A DNA stretch of 64,000 bases from Lentilitoribacter sp. Alg239-R112 (GTDB taxonomy: Bacteria > Pseudomonadota > Alphaproteobacteria > Rhizobiales > Rhizobiaceae), in the NCBI RefSeq assembly GCF_900537175.1, contig NZ_LS999833.1, positions 868,001 through 932,000 of the forward strand, in the 5' to 3' direction. Positions 18,700 to 28,768 of this stretch are shown here, piece by piece. Both the position numbers and the translations under genes were made by a program. The notes beneath the pieces are model-generated. The model searched no databases. It was not told the origin of the DNA and saw only the letters and a list, made by a program, of their open reading frames with translations. Positions within the stretch are counted from its first letter, which is position 1, and each line of letters opens with the position of its first letter.

Positions 18700-19974
18700 A
18701 TGAATGTACTCCTCATCGGCTCTGGCGGACGCGAACATGCACTTGCTTGGAAGATTGCCCAATCACCTCTTTTGACCAAGTTATTTGTGTCTCCCGGAAA
18801 TCCGGGCATGAACGAACATGGTGAAGCTGTTGCACTAGATGTTAGCGATCACCAGTCAGTCGTTGCCTTTTGCAAGTTACAAGATATCAACCTTGTTGTA
18901 ATTGGGCCAGAAGGCCCGTTAGTAGACGGTATTACCGATCCACTGGATGCCGCTGGCATCAGCGTTTTTGGCTCCAGTAAGGCGGCCTCCCAACTTGAAG
19001 GTTCAAAAGGTTTTACCAAAGACCTTTGCAAGAAATATGCAATTCCAACGGGTGCATATGAACGCTTTAATGATGCTACCTCTGCCAAAGCCTATGCAAC
19101 GAAACAAGGCGCTCCGATTGTGATCAAAGCGGATGGCTTGGCTGCGGGCAAAGGTGTGACGGTTGCAATGGAAATGGATGAAGCACTTGCCGCCATCGAC
19201 GATTGCTTTGAAGGAGCCTTTGGCCAAGCTGGTGCGGAAGTCGTTGTCGAAGAATATCTCGACGGCGAAGAGGCAAGTTTTTTTGTTTTATGTGACGGCA
19301 AGAATGCGCTGCCCCTCATTGATGCACAAGATCATAAACGTGTTGGCGAAGGTGACACAGGTCCTAATACTGGCGGAATGGGTGCCTATTCTCCTGCCCC
19401 TATTATGACCGATGAGATGATCCAGCGTACAATGGATGAAATTATTCAACCTACCATCGACGGTATGGCAAAAGATGGCTATCCTTTTAAGGGCGTGTTT
19501 TTTGCGGGCCTTATGATAACTCAAAAGGGCCCTGAACTTATCGAATATAACGTTCGTTTCGGTGATCCAGAATGCCAACTCCTAATGCTGCGCTTACAGA
19601 GCGATCTATTACCACTTCTAAAAGCCACAGCCGATGGCACGCTTGCGGGTAAAAAAGCATCATGGGATGATCGTGTTGCGCTAACGGTCGTTATGGCGGC
19701 AGATGGTTATCCAGCGTCTCCCAAAAAGGGTTCTGTAATTACTGGGCTTGAAAAAATAAACGATCCAGACGTTAAGATTTTCCATGCTGGTACAGCCATA
19801 AAAGAGGGAAAGCTTATCGCAAATGGCGGACGTGTTTTAAACATCACAGCCACCGGTAATAATATTCTCGAAGCACATGAAAAGGCTTATAACGCAGTGT
19901 CCTTGATTGATTGGCCTGAAGGTTTTTATCGTAGAGATATAGGCTGGCGCGCCATTGAACGTTTGCAGAAGTAA
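18700..19974 (+). CDS. purD: Phosphoribosylamine-glycine ligase
   Basis: PurD is an ATP-grasp ligase making glycinamide ribonucleotide in de novo purine synthesis. The N-domain starts [18 protein letters not shown], the ATP-grasp region includes [12 protein letters not shown] and [15 protein letters not shown], and [14 protein letters not shown] and [12 protein letters not shown] are the classic signatures. A GTG at 18616 opens the longest frame, but the ATG at 18700 yields the standard N-terminus and 424 residues. It is divergent from ubiA over a 160-base region. Confidence 0.96.
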   Translation: MNVLLIGSGGREHALAWKIAQSPLLTKLFVSPGNPGMNEHGEAVALDVSDHQSVVAFCKLQDINLVVIGPEGPLVDGITDPLDAAGISVFGSSKAASQLEGSKGFTKDLCKKYAIPTGAYERFNDATSAKAYATKQGAPIVIKADGLAAGKGVTVAMEMDEALAAIDDCFEGAFGQAGAEVVVEEYLDGEEASFFVLCDGKNALPLIDAQDHKRVGEGDTGPNTGGMGAYSPAPIMTDEMIQRTMDEIIQPTIDGMAKDGYPFKGVFFAGLMITQKGPELIEYNVRFGDPECQLLMLRLQSDLLPLLKATADGTLAGKKASWDDRVALTVVMAADGYPASPKKGSVITGLEKINDPDVKIFHAGTAIKEGKLIANGGRVLNITATGNNILEAHEKAYNAVSLIDWPEGFYRRDIGWRAIERLQK

Positions 19975-20086
19975 GGTCGCATTTTGCCAACATGATTAAG
20001 TATTAATTTACCACGTCTGCTCACCAAGCTCTAACTTCGCTCTGATATTATCACTGAGAACAATTTTGTTTTCGGTGGATTTTATC

Positions 20087-20653
20087 ATGATCAGGCAACT
20101 TGCTATCAGTTTAGTTTTACTCGCTTCAATAGCGTCATACTCACACGCAGACGAGAAGAAACCTTTGCTTGAGACCAATAAAGGGAGCATGATCATATTT
20201 GGATGCCCGAAGTGCGAACCAGAGGTTGAAGTTGAGGAAGTCGTGCTGGAGCAAGGTTCTCAAATTTTGGATGTTCGAAAAGTTGGCGAAAACCTAAAAA
20301 TTTATCGCACCGAAAATTGGCTTGGTGGCAGCCCTGTTTCTTATATTCACATGCCGTCCAATCCAAATGACAAGCGTTTTTCTGCGTTGGTTGAGGGCCC
20401 TCTTGATATAACGCCTTTGCCAACACCACTTGATACAGAAGCAGTTGCCTCCATCGGGGATCAAAAAATGCTGGATACTAATATTATTGGACCTAGAAGA
20501 GCTAACTCTGAACAAGACAGCTCCGAAGGTTTAGCCGTCTTAAACACGACGGATACAGACCCCGTTATGGCATCTGTAGATGAGACAAAAGAAATTGTAC
20601 CACAAAAATCAACCGAATTTGATGCAACTACTCTTGAGCTTCGATTAAATTAA
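20087..20653 (+). CDS. HPE1-like secreted protein
   Basis: A 188-residue exported protein. Its N-terminus MIRQLAISLVLLASIASYSHA is a signal peptide with a predicted cut after SHA. The mature part opens with a CPKC pair (FGCPKCEP) and a short domain LKIYRTENWLGGSPVSYIHMP, followed by an acidic, low-complexity tail. This matches what I recall of the plant virulence effector HPE1-like domain proteins that Hyphomicrobiales encode next to glyS; the name comes from a Liberibacter protein and does not show virulence here. The ATG at 20087 follows GGTGGA at a workable distance; an earlier start at 20066 would spoil the signal peptide. It converges on glyS with 7 bases between stops. Confidence 0.74.
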   Translation: MIRQLAISLVLLASIASYSHADEKKPLLETNKGSMIIFGCPKCEPEVEVEEVVLEQGSQILDVRKVGENLKIYRTENWLGGSPVSYIHMPSNPNDKRFSALVEGPLDITPLPTPLDTEAVASIGDQKMLDTNIIGPRRANSEQDSSEGLAVLNTTDTDPVMASVDETKEIVPQKSTEFDATTLELRLN

Positions 20654-20660
20654 CTTCGAG

Positions 20661-22775
20661 CTAGCCTGATATCTTTGAAAAATCCGCAACAAGCAAAATA
20701 CTATTTCTAATCTGTGCAAGCAATGCGAGACGGTTTTTGCGAATGGTTTCATCATCGACATTCACCAAAACATTGTCAAAGAAATCATCAATTGGCGCTC
20801 TTAGCGCACCAAGCGCTGTCATTGCCGCCGCATAATCTTCCTTGTTGAGTGCCAAAGATGAGGTTCTTTGTGCAGCAATCACCGCGCTGTTAAGGTTTGC
20901 TTCCGCATCACCCTCAAAGAGTTTTTCATCAATAGCATCGGAAATCACCATGCCCTTTTTCTCTTCGGCAGCTAGTATATTTGTCGCGCGGCGATAACCT
21001 GCAAGTAAGTCTTTACCTGCATCACTTTCTACCAAGTCTGCAAGCGCAACAAGCCTGTTGGTTAAAGAAACCAAATCACCAGAATTATCCGTCAGAACTG
21101 CATCAATTAGATCGTGTCGAGCACCTTTGTCGCGAAGATAAATTTTTAAACGATCATGGAAAAACGAGAGTAAATCCGGTGTTGTTTTTATAAAACTACG
21201 TAAATCAACACGAAGGTGATTTTCAAGAATTATACGGATGACGCCAAGCACTGCGCGTCGAAGCGCATAAGGGTCCTTTGATCCCGTTGGCTTTTCATCA
21301 ATTGCCCAAAATCCGACAAGCGTATCGAGTTTATCAGCCAACGCAATCGTAACAGCGACAGGGTTCGTTGGCACTGCATCTGATGGGCCTTGTGGCTTGT
21401 AGTGCTCTTCAATGGCAGCAGCGACAGATGGTGTCTCGCCTTGTAATTCAGCATAACGACGGCCCATAAGGCCTTGAAGTTCGGTGAACTCAAATACAGC
21501 CTCAGTCTGCAAATCAGCCTTTGCCAAATATGCAGCGCGCTTAACTTCAATAACATCCGCTCCAGTTATATTTGCAAGTTGTTCAGCCAGTGCTGCAATA
21601 CGTTCAACGCGTGCACCTTGAGAACCAATTTTGGCGTGGAACGTCACGTTTAACCAATCCAAACGCGCCATGCGCTGATCGAGCGGCTTTTTCATATCAA
21701 GATCAAATTTATCAGCAGATTTTGCAATCTCTGTTAAATCAGGCAAATCCTTCTGATCCGTCTGCCAGAAATAAAGCGCATCTGATAATCTGGCGCGAAC
21801 AACTTTTCCATTGCCATAGGCAATTTCTTTGCCTCCATCTGCCGCTTCGATGTTTGATATCAGAATAAAGCGGTTTGCAAGCGCACCATCTTTGCCACGC
21901 AATACAAAGCACTTCTGGTTTGTTTTAATTGTCAGGCGGATGACTTCATCGGGAATTGCCAAAAATTCTTCTTCAAATTCACCCATCAAGACAACGGGCC
22001 ATTCCACAAGTCCTGAAACTTCATCTAGCAGACCCTCATCTTCGACAAGCTCAAAGCCAGATGCAAAAGCAAGATTTTGCGCATCGGATTTGATGATTTC
22101 CTTGCGACGATCAGCATCCAAAATCACTTTGGCTTTTTCCAAAGCAGATACATAATCGTCAAAACGTCTGACTTTGATCGCTTCTGGCACATGGAAACGG
22201 TGACCGAAGGTGATATTGCTTGATTTGATACCGCTGATTTCAAATTCAATAACTTCCGGCTCTTCTGTTTCTGGACCAAATGTACATATGATACTCTGCA
22301 AAGGGCGAACCCATTTTAGCGCGCCAGCACGGTTGGAAGCTTCACCCCAACGCATAGATTTCGGCCAAGGAAAATTTTTAATAATTGCAGGCATAACATC
22401 AGCAATAATATCTTCTGCTTTACGTCCTGGCTTTTCAATCACAGCGACATAAAATTCGCCTTTCTTAGGATCTGATTGAATCTGCGCATCCTCAACAGAC
22501 GACAGTCCCGCTCCACGCAGGAATCCTTCGATAGCTTTTTCAGGGGCATCGACACGTGGGCCTTTGCGTTCTTCGCGAATATCCGCAGACTTTGCCGTTA
22601 CACCGCGCACATCAAGCGTCAAACGACGAGGCGTCCAATATTCACGTGCGGCTTCATAAGTCAGGCCAGCATCAACAAGCGCATCAGTCACGAGTTTCTT
22701 TAAATCGCCAGCTGCTTTACGCTGCATACGAGCAGGAATTTCTTCAGAGCGAAGTTCTAGTAATAAATCAGGCAT
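20661..22775 (-). CDS. glyS: Glycine-tRNA ligase beta subunit
   Basis: The 704-residue beta subunit of the bacterial alpha2-beta2 glycyl-tRNA synthetase, which binds tRNA(Gly). It starts [18 protein letters not shown], has the central [18 protein letters not shown] and [13 protein letters not shown] segments and an anticodon-binding C-terminal region ([12 protein letters not shown]). The alpha subunit GlyQ is encoded 1 kb upstream on the same strand, with two VOC genes in between, so the four genes may form one transcript. No frameshift is visible. Confidence 0.96.
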   Translation of the reverse strand: MPDLLLELRSEEIPARMQRKAAGDLKKLVTDALVDAGLTYEAAREYWTPRRLTLDVRGVTAKSADIREERKGPRVDAPEKAIEGFLRGAGLSSVEDAQIQSDPKKGEFYVAVIEKPGRKAEDIIADVMPAIIKNFPWPKSMRWGEASNRAGALKWVRPLQSIICTFGPETEEPEVIEFEISGIKSSNITFGHRFHVPEAIKVRRFDDYVSALEKAKVILDADRRKEIIKSDAQNLAFASGFELVEDEGLLDEVSGLVEWPVVLMGEFEEEFLAIPDEVIRLTIKTNQKCFVLRGKDGALANRFILISNIEAADGGKEIAYGNGKVVRARLSDALYFWQTDQKDLPDLTEIAKSADKFDLDMKKPLDQRMARLDWLNVTFHAKIGSQGARVERIAALAEQLANITGADVIEVKRAAYLAKADLQTEAVFEFTELQGLMGRRYAELQGETPSVAAAIEEHYKPQGPSDAVPTNPVAVTIALADKLDTLVGFWAIDEKPTGSKDPYALRRAVLGVIRIILENHLRVDLRSFIKTTPDLLSFFHDRLKIYLRDKGARHDLIDAVLTDNSGDLVSLTNRLVALADLVESDAGKDLLAGYRRATNILAAEEKKGMVISDAIDEKLFEGDAEANLNSAVIAAQRTSSLALNKEDYAAAMTALGALRAPIDDFFDNVLVNVDDETIRKNRLALLAQIRNSILLVADFSKISG

Positions 22776-22811
22776 TTAAGTTAACTCGAAATCTTGTTTG
22801 TGTTATGTGCT

Positions 22812-23201
22812 TTAGGCATTTAAATCTTGGCCAAAGCCAATATCATGACCATCTGGATCTTGGATCCCGAACTCTAATACACCGTAGGGCTTTTCATGCA
22901 AGTGATAGTCTATTTCCGCTCCGCTTGCAGTTAGTTCTTCATAGAGTGATTTTGCATCATCCACCCAGAAATAGGCGTTCCACATATTTTCCACGATTTG
23001 CCAATTTGGTTCTGTTTTACGATCTTCAGGCTTTTGGCTTAGCATGAGAAAACAGGCATCGCGACGCAAAATTGCGAAATCCGCGGGTTCGCCCCAAAGA
23101 CGGGCGTCAAACCCAATTTTATCCTGCCAGTAGGCAACACTTTTTTTAAAGTCCGAAACAATAAGGACAGGTGCCTGAGATATGAGCTTTGCTTTTGCCA
23201 T
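22812..23201 (-). CDS. VOC (glyoxalase/bleomycin resistance) family protein
   Basis: A 129-residue vicinal oxygen chelate protein: beta-alpha-beta-beta-beta module starting LISQAPVLIVSDFKKSVAYWQDKIGF and closing with GVLEFGIQDPDGHDIGFGQDL. The motif PDGHDIGF resembles stand-alone bleomycin-resistance-like proteins; role unknown. The open frame extends upstream to a TTG at 23246, but the ATG at 23201 (MAKAKLISQ) has GGCGAGAA upstream and matches the domain start. It lies 36 bases before glyS on the same strand. Confidence 0.85.
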   Translation of the reverse strand: MAKAKLISQAPVLIVSDFKKSVAYWQDKIGFDARLWGEPADFAILRRDACFLMLSQKPEDRKTEPNWQIVENMWNAYFWVDDAKSLYEELTASGAEIDYHLHEKPYGVLEFGIQDPDGHDIGFGQDLNA

Positions 23202-23321
23202 TACATTCTCGCCGCTGGTTATTTTACCTATGCCAGCATTTAACAAGAGTTCGATCAGATGTCACCCAAAAACAAAACAGCTCCTCTTTCGGTATGAAAT
23301 TTATAAATTGGATAAGTGCTA

Positions 23322-23693
23322 CTATACGTGCTGATCAAACATAATCGGATTACCATCCGGATCCTCAACGACAAAACTTGCTGGACCAGATGTGTTTTCG
23401 TCCACTTCTTCAGCAATTTTGATGCCTTTGGATTTTAACTCTTTCTGGATATCCCGAATATCGGTGTAATCAGGCACCGCTTGCCCATCCGCATCCCAAC
23501 CGGGGTTAAACGTAAGAATGTTTTTCTCAAACATACCTTGAAACAACCCAATCACACAGGATTGGTTTTTCATAATTGCCCAGCCCTGTTGAGATTGATC
23601 GTGGAAAATATCAAAACCAATGTTTTGATAAAACTTAATAGATATCTTTATGTCTTTGACGACAAGACTGGTTGAAAAATTTCCAAGCTTCAT
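23322..23693 (-). CDS. VOC family protein
   Basis: A second, 123-residue VOC protein: MKLGNFSTSLVVKDIKISIKFYQNIGFDIF at the start and FVVEDPDGNPIMFDQHV at the end. It is only distantly like its neighbour at 22.8 kb (different second half, GLFQGMFEKNILTFNPGWD), so the pair is not a recent duplication. The GMFEKNILTFNPGWD segment resembles lactoylglutathione-lyase-like or PhnB-like proteins; metal ligands cannot be fixed by eye. It sits between glyQ and glyS. Confidence 0.84.
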   Translation of the reverse strand: MKLGNFSTSLVVKDIKISIKFYQNIGFDIFHDQSQQGWAIMKNQSCVIGLFQGMFEKNILTFNPGWDADGQAVPDYTDIRDIQKELKSKGIKIAEEVDENTSGPASFVVEDPDGNPIMFDQHV

Positions 23694-23781
23694 GACGAAC
23701 TCCCATTATCCTTTCTAGACAGGATAATGTTCTTATGAATTTTCGCAAATCAAATAAAAATGAGTCGTTTCGATCTTTGAC

Positions 23782-24726
23782 TTAAGCTTTAACCAATGCA
23801 CCACCAGCATCGGTCTGCAAGAAAGCTTCACCACACTGGCGGGATAGGTTGCGTACACGCAGTATATAACTCTGACGTTCAGTTACTGAAATCACGCCTC
23901 GTGCATCGAGCAGATTAAACACGTGCGATGCTTTGATGCATTGGTCATAAGCTGGCATAACGCATTTGTGCAGATTGCCAGTTTCACCTGGATCGCCAGC
24001 CTTAAGAAGTGCTTCGCACTCGCCTTCAGCATCTTCAAAGTGCCTTAGCAACATGGCAGTATTGGCATATTCAAAGTTATAGCGCGAATACTCTTGTTCA
24101 GCTTGAAGGAACACCTCGCCATAGGTAACTTTGTCATCACCTTCACGGCCATTGAAATTCAAATCATAAACATTATCAACGCCTTGAACATACATCGCTA
24201 AGCGCTCGATACCATAAGTCAACTCGCCAGCAACGGGCGTGCACTCAATACCACAGACCTGCTGAAAATACGTGAATTGCGAGACTTCCATACCATCGCA
24301 CCAGCACTCCCAACCAAGACCCCAAGCGCCAAGTGTCGGACTTTCCCAATCATCTTCTACAAAGCGCACATCATGAACCAGCGGGTCAAGGCCAATAGCC
24401 TCAAGCGAGCCAAGATATAATTCCTGCAAGTTGGAAGGGTTTGGCTTTAAGATCACCTGATACTGGTAAAAATGCTGCAAACGGTTTGGGTTTTCGCCAT
24501 AGCGCCCATCAGTTGGGCGGCGCGATGGTTGAACGTATGCGGCATTCCAAGGTTTGGGACCAAGTGCACGCAACGTTGTTACCGGGTGGAATGTTCCAGC
24601 GCCAACTTCCATATCGTACGGTTGCAAGATCACACAGCCATAATCTGCCCAATAATTATGAAGCGTCAAAATCAGGCCCTGAAAAGAGCGTTTCGGGTCC
24701 ATATGGTCTTTAGATGGTGTTGTCAT
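23782..24726 (-). CDS. glyQ: Glycine-tRNA ligase alpha subunit
   Basis: The class II catalytic subunit of glycyl-tRNA synthetase, 314 residues. It begins with [26 protein letters not shown] and contains [33 protein letters not shown], the ATP and glycine site. The longest frame uses a TTG two codons earlier; the ATG at 24726 is preferred. glyS lies downstream on the same strand after two VOC genes, a looser arrangement than the directly adjacent glyQS of many bacteria. Confidence 0.96.
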   Translation of the reverse strand: MTTPSKDHMDPKRSFQGLILTLHNYWADYGCVILQPYDMEVGAGTFHPVTTLRALGPKPWNAAYVQPSRRPTDGRYGENPNRLQHFYQYQVILKPNPSNLQELYLGSLEAIGLDPLVHDVRFVEDDWESPTLGAWGLGWECWCDGMEVSQFTYFQQVCGIECTPVAGELTYGIERLAMYVQGVDNVYDLNFNGREGDDKVTYGEVFLQAEQEYSRYNFEYANTAMLLRHFEDAEGECEALLKAGDPGETGNLHKCVMPAYDQCIKASHVFNLLDARGVISVTERQSYILRVRNLSRQCGEAFLQTDAGGALVKA

Positions 24727-24812
24727 AATCAATCTTAATGCAAGCTCAGTGCTAGTGAATATTTAGTTGTCGCTCATTCGCATGGAGACGGCTTGCGGTC
24801 AAGATGAAATGC

Positions 24813-24854
24813 AAAAGGCCGGACGTGATGTAAGCGATCAGGCCCGGCCTTTTT
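24813..24854. terminator. Probable terminator between the NCS2 permease and glyQ
   Basis: AAAAGGCCGG (24813-24822) pairs with CCGGCCTTTTT (24844-24854) across a 21-base loop. The stem is GC-rich; read on the minus strand it ends CCGGCCTTTT just after the permease stop at 24872. The loop is long, so strength is uncertain. Confidence 0.68.
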
Positions 24855-24871
24855 ACTTAGATTTCTTAGGT

Positions 24872-26266
24872 TTACTCAGCGTCTTCTGGAATGACCAAAT
24901 TAAGAACAATTGCAATCACTGCCGCAGGTAACAAACCAGATGTAAGCAGTATTTGCATGGTCTTAGGCATATGGATCAATGCGTCCGGCACCAATTGAAG
25001 ACCCAAACCAACGGATAGAGCCGTAGCAAGGATCACCATATTCCGACGTGTCCAAACAACATCAGATAGCATGTTTAAACCCGCCGCGGCGACCATACCA
25101 AACATAACAATAACACCGCCACCAAGAACATTAATTGGTATCGTATTGATTGACGCGCCAACAATTGGCAAAAGACCACAGATAATAAGGAAAATTCCAC
25201 CGATAGTCACAACATGACGGCTCATAATTCCTGTCATCGATATCAAACCGACATTTTGCGAGAAAGATGTATTAGGCAAACCACCGAATACACCAGCGAC
25301 GGCGGTCCCCAAACCATCAGCAAATGTTGCCCCTTGGATTTCCTTGTCCGTCGCCTCGCGTCCTGCACCACCTTTTGTGATACCAGAAACATCGCCAACA
25401 GTTTCTATTGCGGAAATAAATGACATTAAAATCATGCCAATGATAATTGCCCAATTAATCTCAAATCCATACTTAAATGGGTTTGGAAGGCCAAAAGCTG
25501 CTGCTTTACCAACATTACCGAAACTCACCTGACCCATCATATAGGCGACAATGTAACCAACAATAATACCGACAAGAACCGCGGCAACTGCCGTCATACC
25601 TTTCGTGAAAAACTTCAAGGCTAGTGTGACAATGATAACAACCAGAGCCGGGATCCACATTGAAAGCGAACCAAATGTCATGCCGCTTATGTCTCCACCA
25701 GCGGCTTTTGCAGCGGCCAATTTACCCATGGCCGGAACGCCACCGGCCGCGTATTGAATACCGACTTTAATCAATGCCAAACCAATCATCAAAACAATAA
25801 GACCTGTTACAAGTGGCGGCAGTGCAAAACGAATGCGACCGATAAAGAAACCTATACAAAAGTGAAATAGTCCGCCGATTAACACACCGGTAAATAACCC
25901 AGCCAGCCCCGCAGTACCGGCGCCGACCACCGCTGGGATCATCACCGGTAGAAATGCAAAACTCGTGCCTTGAACAATTGGTAACTTAGCGCCGACAGGC
26001 CCCATGCCGATCGTTTGAATAAGCGTCGCAACACCTGCAAACAACATAGACATCTGGATCATATATGTCATATCTGGAAAACCAAGCGCACCTTGGTCTG
26101 ATCCAAAACCAATACCGGCTGCACCTGCGACGATTATTGCTGGCGTTACGTTACTTGCAAACATCGCAAGCACATGTTGAATACCAAGCGGTACCGCCTT
26201 TGCCAGCGGCGGCGTATAATTGGGATCTTTAAGCTGTTCAGCCGTCCCTATTGAATTGTCTGCCAT
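24872..26266 (-). CDS. NCS2 nucleobase permease (xanthine/uracil type)
   Basis: A 464-residue inner-membrane symporter of the nucleobase:cation symporter-2 family. It has 12-14 hydrophobic helices, the N-terminal LGIQHVLAMFASNVTPAIIVAG and the NCS2 signature QNVGLISMTGIMSRHVV (compare the Q-N-x-G motif of XanQ and UapA), which favours xanthine or urate over uracil as substrate. The open frame runs up to 26305, but the ATG at 26266 (MADNSIGTAEQ) follows AGGGAAC and fits. The 160-base leader contains two mutually exclusive hairpins, and a probable terminator follows the stop. It is a single-gene unit. Confidence 0.9.
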   Translation of the reverse strand: MADNSIGTAEQLKDPNYTPPLAKAVPLGIQHVLAMFASNVTPAIIVAGAAGIGFGSDQGALGFPDMTYMIQMSMLFAGVATLIQTIGMGPVGAKLPIVQGTSFAFLPVMIPAVVGAGTAGLAGLFTGVLIGGLFHFCIGFFIGRIRFALPPLVTGLIVLMIGLALIKVGIQYAAGGVPAMGKLAAAKAAGGDISGMTFGSLSMWIPALVVIIVTLALKFFTKGMTAVAAVLVGIIVGYIVAYMMGQVSFGNVGKAAAFGLPNPFKYGFEINWAIIIGMILMSFISAIETVGDVSGITKGGAGREATDKEIQGATFADGLGTAVAGVFGGLPNTSFSQNVGLISMTGIMSRHVVTIGGIFLIICGLLPIVGASINTIPINVLGGGVIVMFGMVAAAGLNMLSDVVWTRRNMVILATALSVGLGLQLVPDALIHMPKTMQILLTSGLLPAAVIAIVLNLVIPEDAE

Positions 26267-26294
26267 GATTTCTGTTCCCTGCTTTTTTTGCCAA

Positions 26295-26335
26295 CAGCAC
26301 CCCACTGCTGAGCTAATTGCAGTTTAGAACTCAGC
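26295..26335 (-). promoter_or_regulatory. Structured 5' leader of the NCS2 permease, two alternative hairpins
   Basis: On the permease transcript GCTGAG (26335-26330) can pair with CTCAGC (26312-26307), and CAGCA (26310-26306) can pair with TGCTG (26299-26295). The two stems share bases 26307-26310, so only one can form at a time. This is the layout of a switch or attenuator, but I do not recognise a riboswitch class. Confidence 0.4.
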
Positions 26336-26428
26336 CTGTGGCCAGCAAGACATATTGGGAAGTAGGAAGAAATATTTGCAATTAGTCACAGAAAATTGCG
26401 CCAAAATGACGCATTATCAAAATAAACC

Positions 26429-26620
26429 TTATTCATCTTCTCGTTTCACACGATATTCGCCTGTCTCAGGATCTTGAATAAGTGTACCCTGAGCACCCGT
26501 TCTTCGCTCATTTTCGGCCTCTTTTACACGTTTTGAGACCTTTTCGGCTGTTTTGGTCAGGTTTTTATACCCCCAATATCCGATCAAACTAAGAGCACCA
26601 AGTAGTATAATTCCGTTCAT
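26429..26620 (-). CDS. Small single-pass membrane protein
   Basis: A 63-residue protein: one N-terminal membrane helix (MNGIILLGALSLIGYWGYKNL), a basic and amphipathic middle (EKVSKRVKEAENERRTGAQ) and a C-terminal LIQDPETGEYRVKREDE. The ending LxxDPxTGEYR is a pattern I associate with small conserved alphaproteobacterial proteins. GGGGAGGGTT immediately precedes the ATG, a strong ribosome site. It starts 21 bases after the stop of the SppA-like protease on the same strand, so it is probably co-transcribed and may assist it; function unknown. Confidence 0.78.
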   Translation of the reverse strand: MNGIILLGALSLIGYWGYKNLTKTAEKVSKRVKEAENERRTGAQGTLIQDPETGEYRVKREDE

Positions 26621-26641
26621 AACCCTCCCCTTTTTCTATTT

Positions 26642-27511
26642 CTACAGGCCGTATTGCGCCCACAGTGCACGCTCTTCCACAGTTGTAGCGAACCCTTGCG
26701 ACAAGCCGGCAGCAATCATCTCACCATTCATACTCGTTAAACCTGAAATTCCGGGTGTGGGGCGCCCACCAAAAATGCCTCGTTTCGCGCTGATGAGGTT
26801 CATTTCCGTTTTTTCACCAAACTTGTCTTTCAAGACGGACCGTAGATCACCAATATCATCTACAAGACCTAGCTCTTTACCTTCTATTCCAGTCCAAAAC
26901 TCACCCGTAAATAGATCAACTGTATCCACTAACTTGTCGCCACGAGAGGTTTTCACCATGTCGATAAAGACATCGTGAATTTCGAGCTGTAATTTTTTTA
27001 ATCGTTCAATGTCAGCTTTCTTTTCAGGCTGGAAAGGATCAAGCGTCGATTTGTTTTTGCCTGCGGTATAAACACGTCTTTCAACACCGATTTTTTTCAA
27101 AAGTTCTGGAAAACCAAACCCACCAGAGATAACACCAATGGAACCGACAATTGATGATGGGTCGACATAAATCTCGTCACCAGCACAGGCAATCATGTAG
27201 CCGCCGGATGCCGCTACATCTTCAACAAACATCAAAACTTTTTTGTCTTTTTCTTCTGCCAACTGGCGAATACGGCTGTAAATCATACGCGACTGAACAG
27301 GCGAACCACCAGGCGAATTAATGCTAAAGGCAACAGCAGGTGCTTTTTTATCCGAAAAGGCTTTATCGAGAAGAGTGGCAACAGATGCCAGATTAAGGTT
27401 CCGGCTGAATTGGTTACCACCTGACATAATTGCGCCGTGTAGTCGAACCACAGGGATTTCTACATTTTCGCTGCGAAACTTTTTTGGTAGTAGTTTTTTC
27501 AATCGGCGCAT
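26642..27511 (-). CDS. S49 family peptidase (SppA/SohB-like)
   Basis: A 289-residue serine protease with the signal-peptide-peptidase A fold. The catalytic dyad is visible: Ser102 in EDVAASGGYMIACAGDEIY and Lys154 in AGKNKSTLDPFQ. The oxyanion segment SINSPGGSP lies at 64-71. It lacks the N-terminal transmembrane helix of classic SppA (the N-terminus MRRLKKLLPKKF is basic and amphipathic), so it is the short cytoplasmic-facing SohB-like form. Family members degrade cleaved signal peptides or membrane fragments. A small membrane protein follows in the same operon. Confidence 0.91.
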   Translation of the reverse strand: MRRLKKLLPKKFRSENVEIPVVRLHGAIMSGGNQFSRNLNLASVATLLDKAFSDKKAPAVAFSINSPGGSPVQSRMIYSRIRQLAEEKDKKVLMFVEDVAASGGYMIACAGDEIYVDPSSIVGSIGVISGGFGFPELLKKIGVERRVYTAGKNKSTLDPFQPEKKADIERLKKLQLEIHDVFIDMVKTSRGDKLVDTVDLFTGEFWTGIEGKELGLVDDIGDLRSVLKDKFGEKTEMNLISAKRGIFGGRPTPGISGLTSMNGEMIAAGLSQGFATTVEERALWAQYGL

Positions 27512-27587
27512 GCCTTAAGCTCCATAATTTAAATCTTGCACCTCATTTAGGTGTTTTTACACCAAAAACAATGCACTTGTTGCATCT

Positions 27588-28385
27588 TTACAAAAATTTA
27601 CGCCCATTTATGAGATCGTCAGCAGCTTGAGTATAAACGCCTTTGCCCGAGCTTGTCCCATCGGCCTGCTCATGCATAATTAGCGGCGGACGGAGCGTTA
27701 GTCTTGCTCTGCTAGATTTCACACCTGTAACTAGAACTCTAATTGCATCACCATCAGACCTCGGAAAAACATTGGTGATTTCAAGTTGACCAAAGCGCCC
27801 TTCGCAAGCATTCAAAATATTTTGCAACGAAGAAGGTCGCGCAATCAATGACAATTGCCCTCTTGCTTTTAAAATTGCTGCGGCAGTTTTAATCCATTTC
27901 TCAAACATATTGTCTGACATCGCATGGGCGGTTGCTTTCAGCGCATCGGGTGTTGTCCGGTCTGCAGTCTCGTTAAAAGGTGGGTTCATGATCACAAAGT
28001 CAAAATGATTATCTAACAATCCAGCACTCAAACGAGCTAACCCCGATAATTCAACATCAGCGTTTAGGACCGAACATTGCTGGGCAAAGTCTCTGTTTTG
28101 ATCGAGCGCTAGAGTGCGCCGAGCGAATTCAGACATGGTCTCCGTTTTTTCAACCAGAACTGTTTCAACGCCTGACCGCGAGGCTACGCTTAGTCCAGCC
28201 GCGCCAGCTCCTGCACCTAGATCTGCTAATTTTCCTGTCGCATCAAGTGGAACTGTCGCACCAAGCAACATCGCATCGATACCTGATCGATGGCCAACAC
28301 CTTTTGGTTGCTCGATATAAAACTTACCCTTGTGAAAGGCATCAATTGTAGATTGGGGGAGTTCACTTATCTCTGCTTCGGGCAT
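27588..28385 (-). CDS. TrmN6-like SAM-dependent methyltransferase
   Basis: A 265-residue class I methyltransferase with the SAM loop DLGAGAGAAGL (55-65) and the N6-adenine-type catalytic motif NPPF (134-137, IMNPPFNE). The N-terminus IEQPKGVGHRSGIDAMLL resembles TrmN6 (YfiC), which makes m6A37 in tRNA(Val), so a tRNA adenine target is likely but not proven. The stop of the upstream DUF2007 gene lies 2 bases before this start (28388/28385), an operon. It is convergent in neither direction; an 76-base gap separates it from sppA downstream on the same strand. Confidence 0.86.
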   Translation of the reverse strand: MPEAEISELPQSTIDAFHKGKFYIEQPKGVGHRSGIDAMLLGATVPLDATGKLADLGAGAGAAGLSVASRSGVETVLVEKTETMSEFARRTLALDQNRDFAQQCSVLNADVELSGLARLSAGLLDNHFDFVIMNPPFNETADRTTPDALKATAHAMSDNMFEKWIKTAAAILKARGQLSLIARPSSLQNILNACEGRFGQLEITNVFPRSDGDAIRVLVTGVKSSRARLTLRPPLIMHEQADGTSSGKGVYTQAADDLINGRKFL

Positions 28386-28387
28386 CG

Positions 28388-28615
28388 TTATTTTTTATCT
28401 CGCAGCTCATTGCCCAGACCTGCATCGCTCATCAAACGGCGCGCGCGCATGATTTCATCAGAATCGACCAATAAACGTTTTGGCAGAAGACCAATTGATC
28501 CCTCCAAAATACTCATATTCTCGTCGGCAAGCAAAAACATGATATCCGCATCTTTCAGAAGGGTTTGCGCCAATGAAAGTGTAACGGCATTATTCGTTCT
28601 CATTAATTCGTCCAA
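28388..28615 (-). CDS. DUF2007 domain protein
   Basis: A short protein with the DUF2007 pattern: RTNNAVTLSLAQTLLKDADI, then the core MSILEGSIGLLPKRLLVD and DEIMRARRLMSDAGLGNELR. The family (putative prokaryotic signal transducing protein, PII-like fold) has no firm function. Homologues begin M-x-E-L-x-R-T-N, which here corresponds to the TTG at 28615 (read as MDELMRTNN, 75 residues, GGGGGC upstream). An in-frame ATG at 28603 is the alternative. It is followed by the methyltransferase after 2 bases and is divergent from the polyprenyl synthase gene. Confidence 0.8.
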   Translation of the reverse strand: MDELMRTNNAVTLSLAQTLLKDADIMFLLADENMSILEGSIGLLPKRLLVDSDEIMRARRLMSDAGLGNELRDKK

Positions 28616-28768
28616 AATGGCGCCCCCAATTCTCAACTGTCATGACTTCTCGCGAAGATGTTATATTTTTATGGTGAATTGATATGAACCGCGCCAATTC
28701 GCCACTTGCCCCATGTTAGCTAGGCAATTATGTTTCAACCTAATTATATTTCGCAGGAGATCAATCAG

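Noticed and set aside
20661..24726. A T-box or glycine riboswitch controlling glyQS
   Set aside because: The region before glyQ (24727-24812) shows no tandem aptamer or T-box features; nothing supportable.
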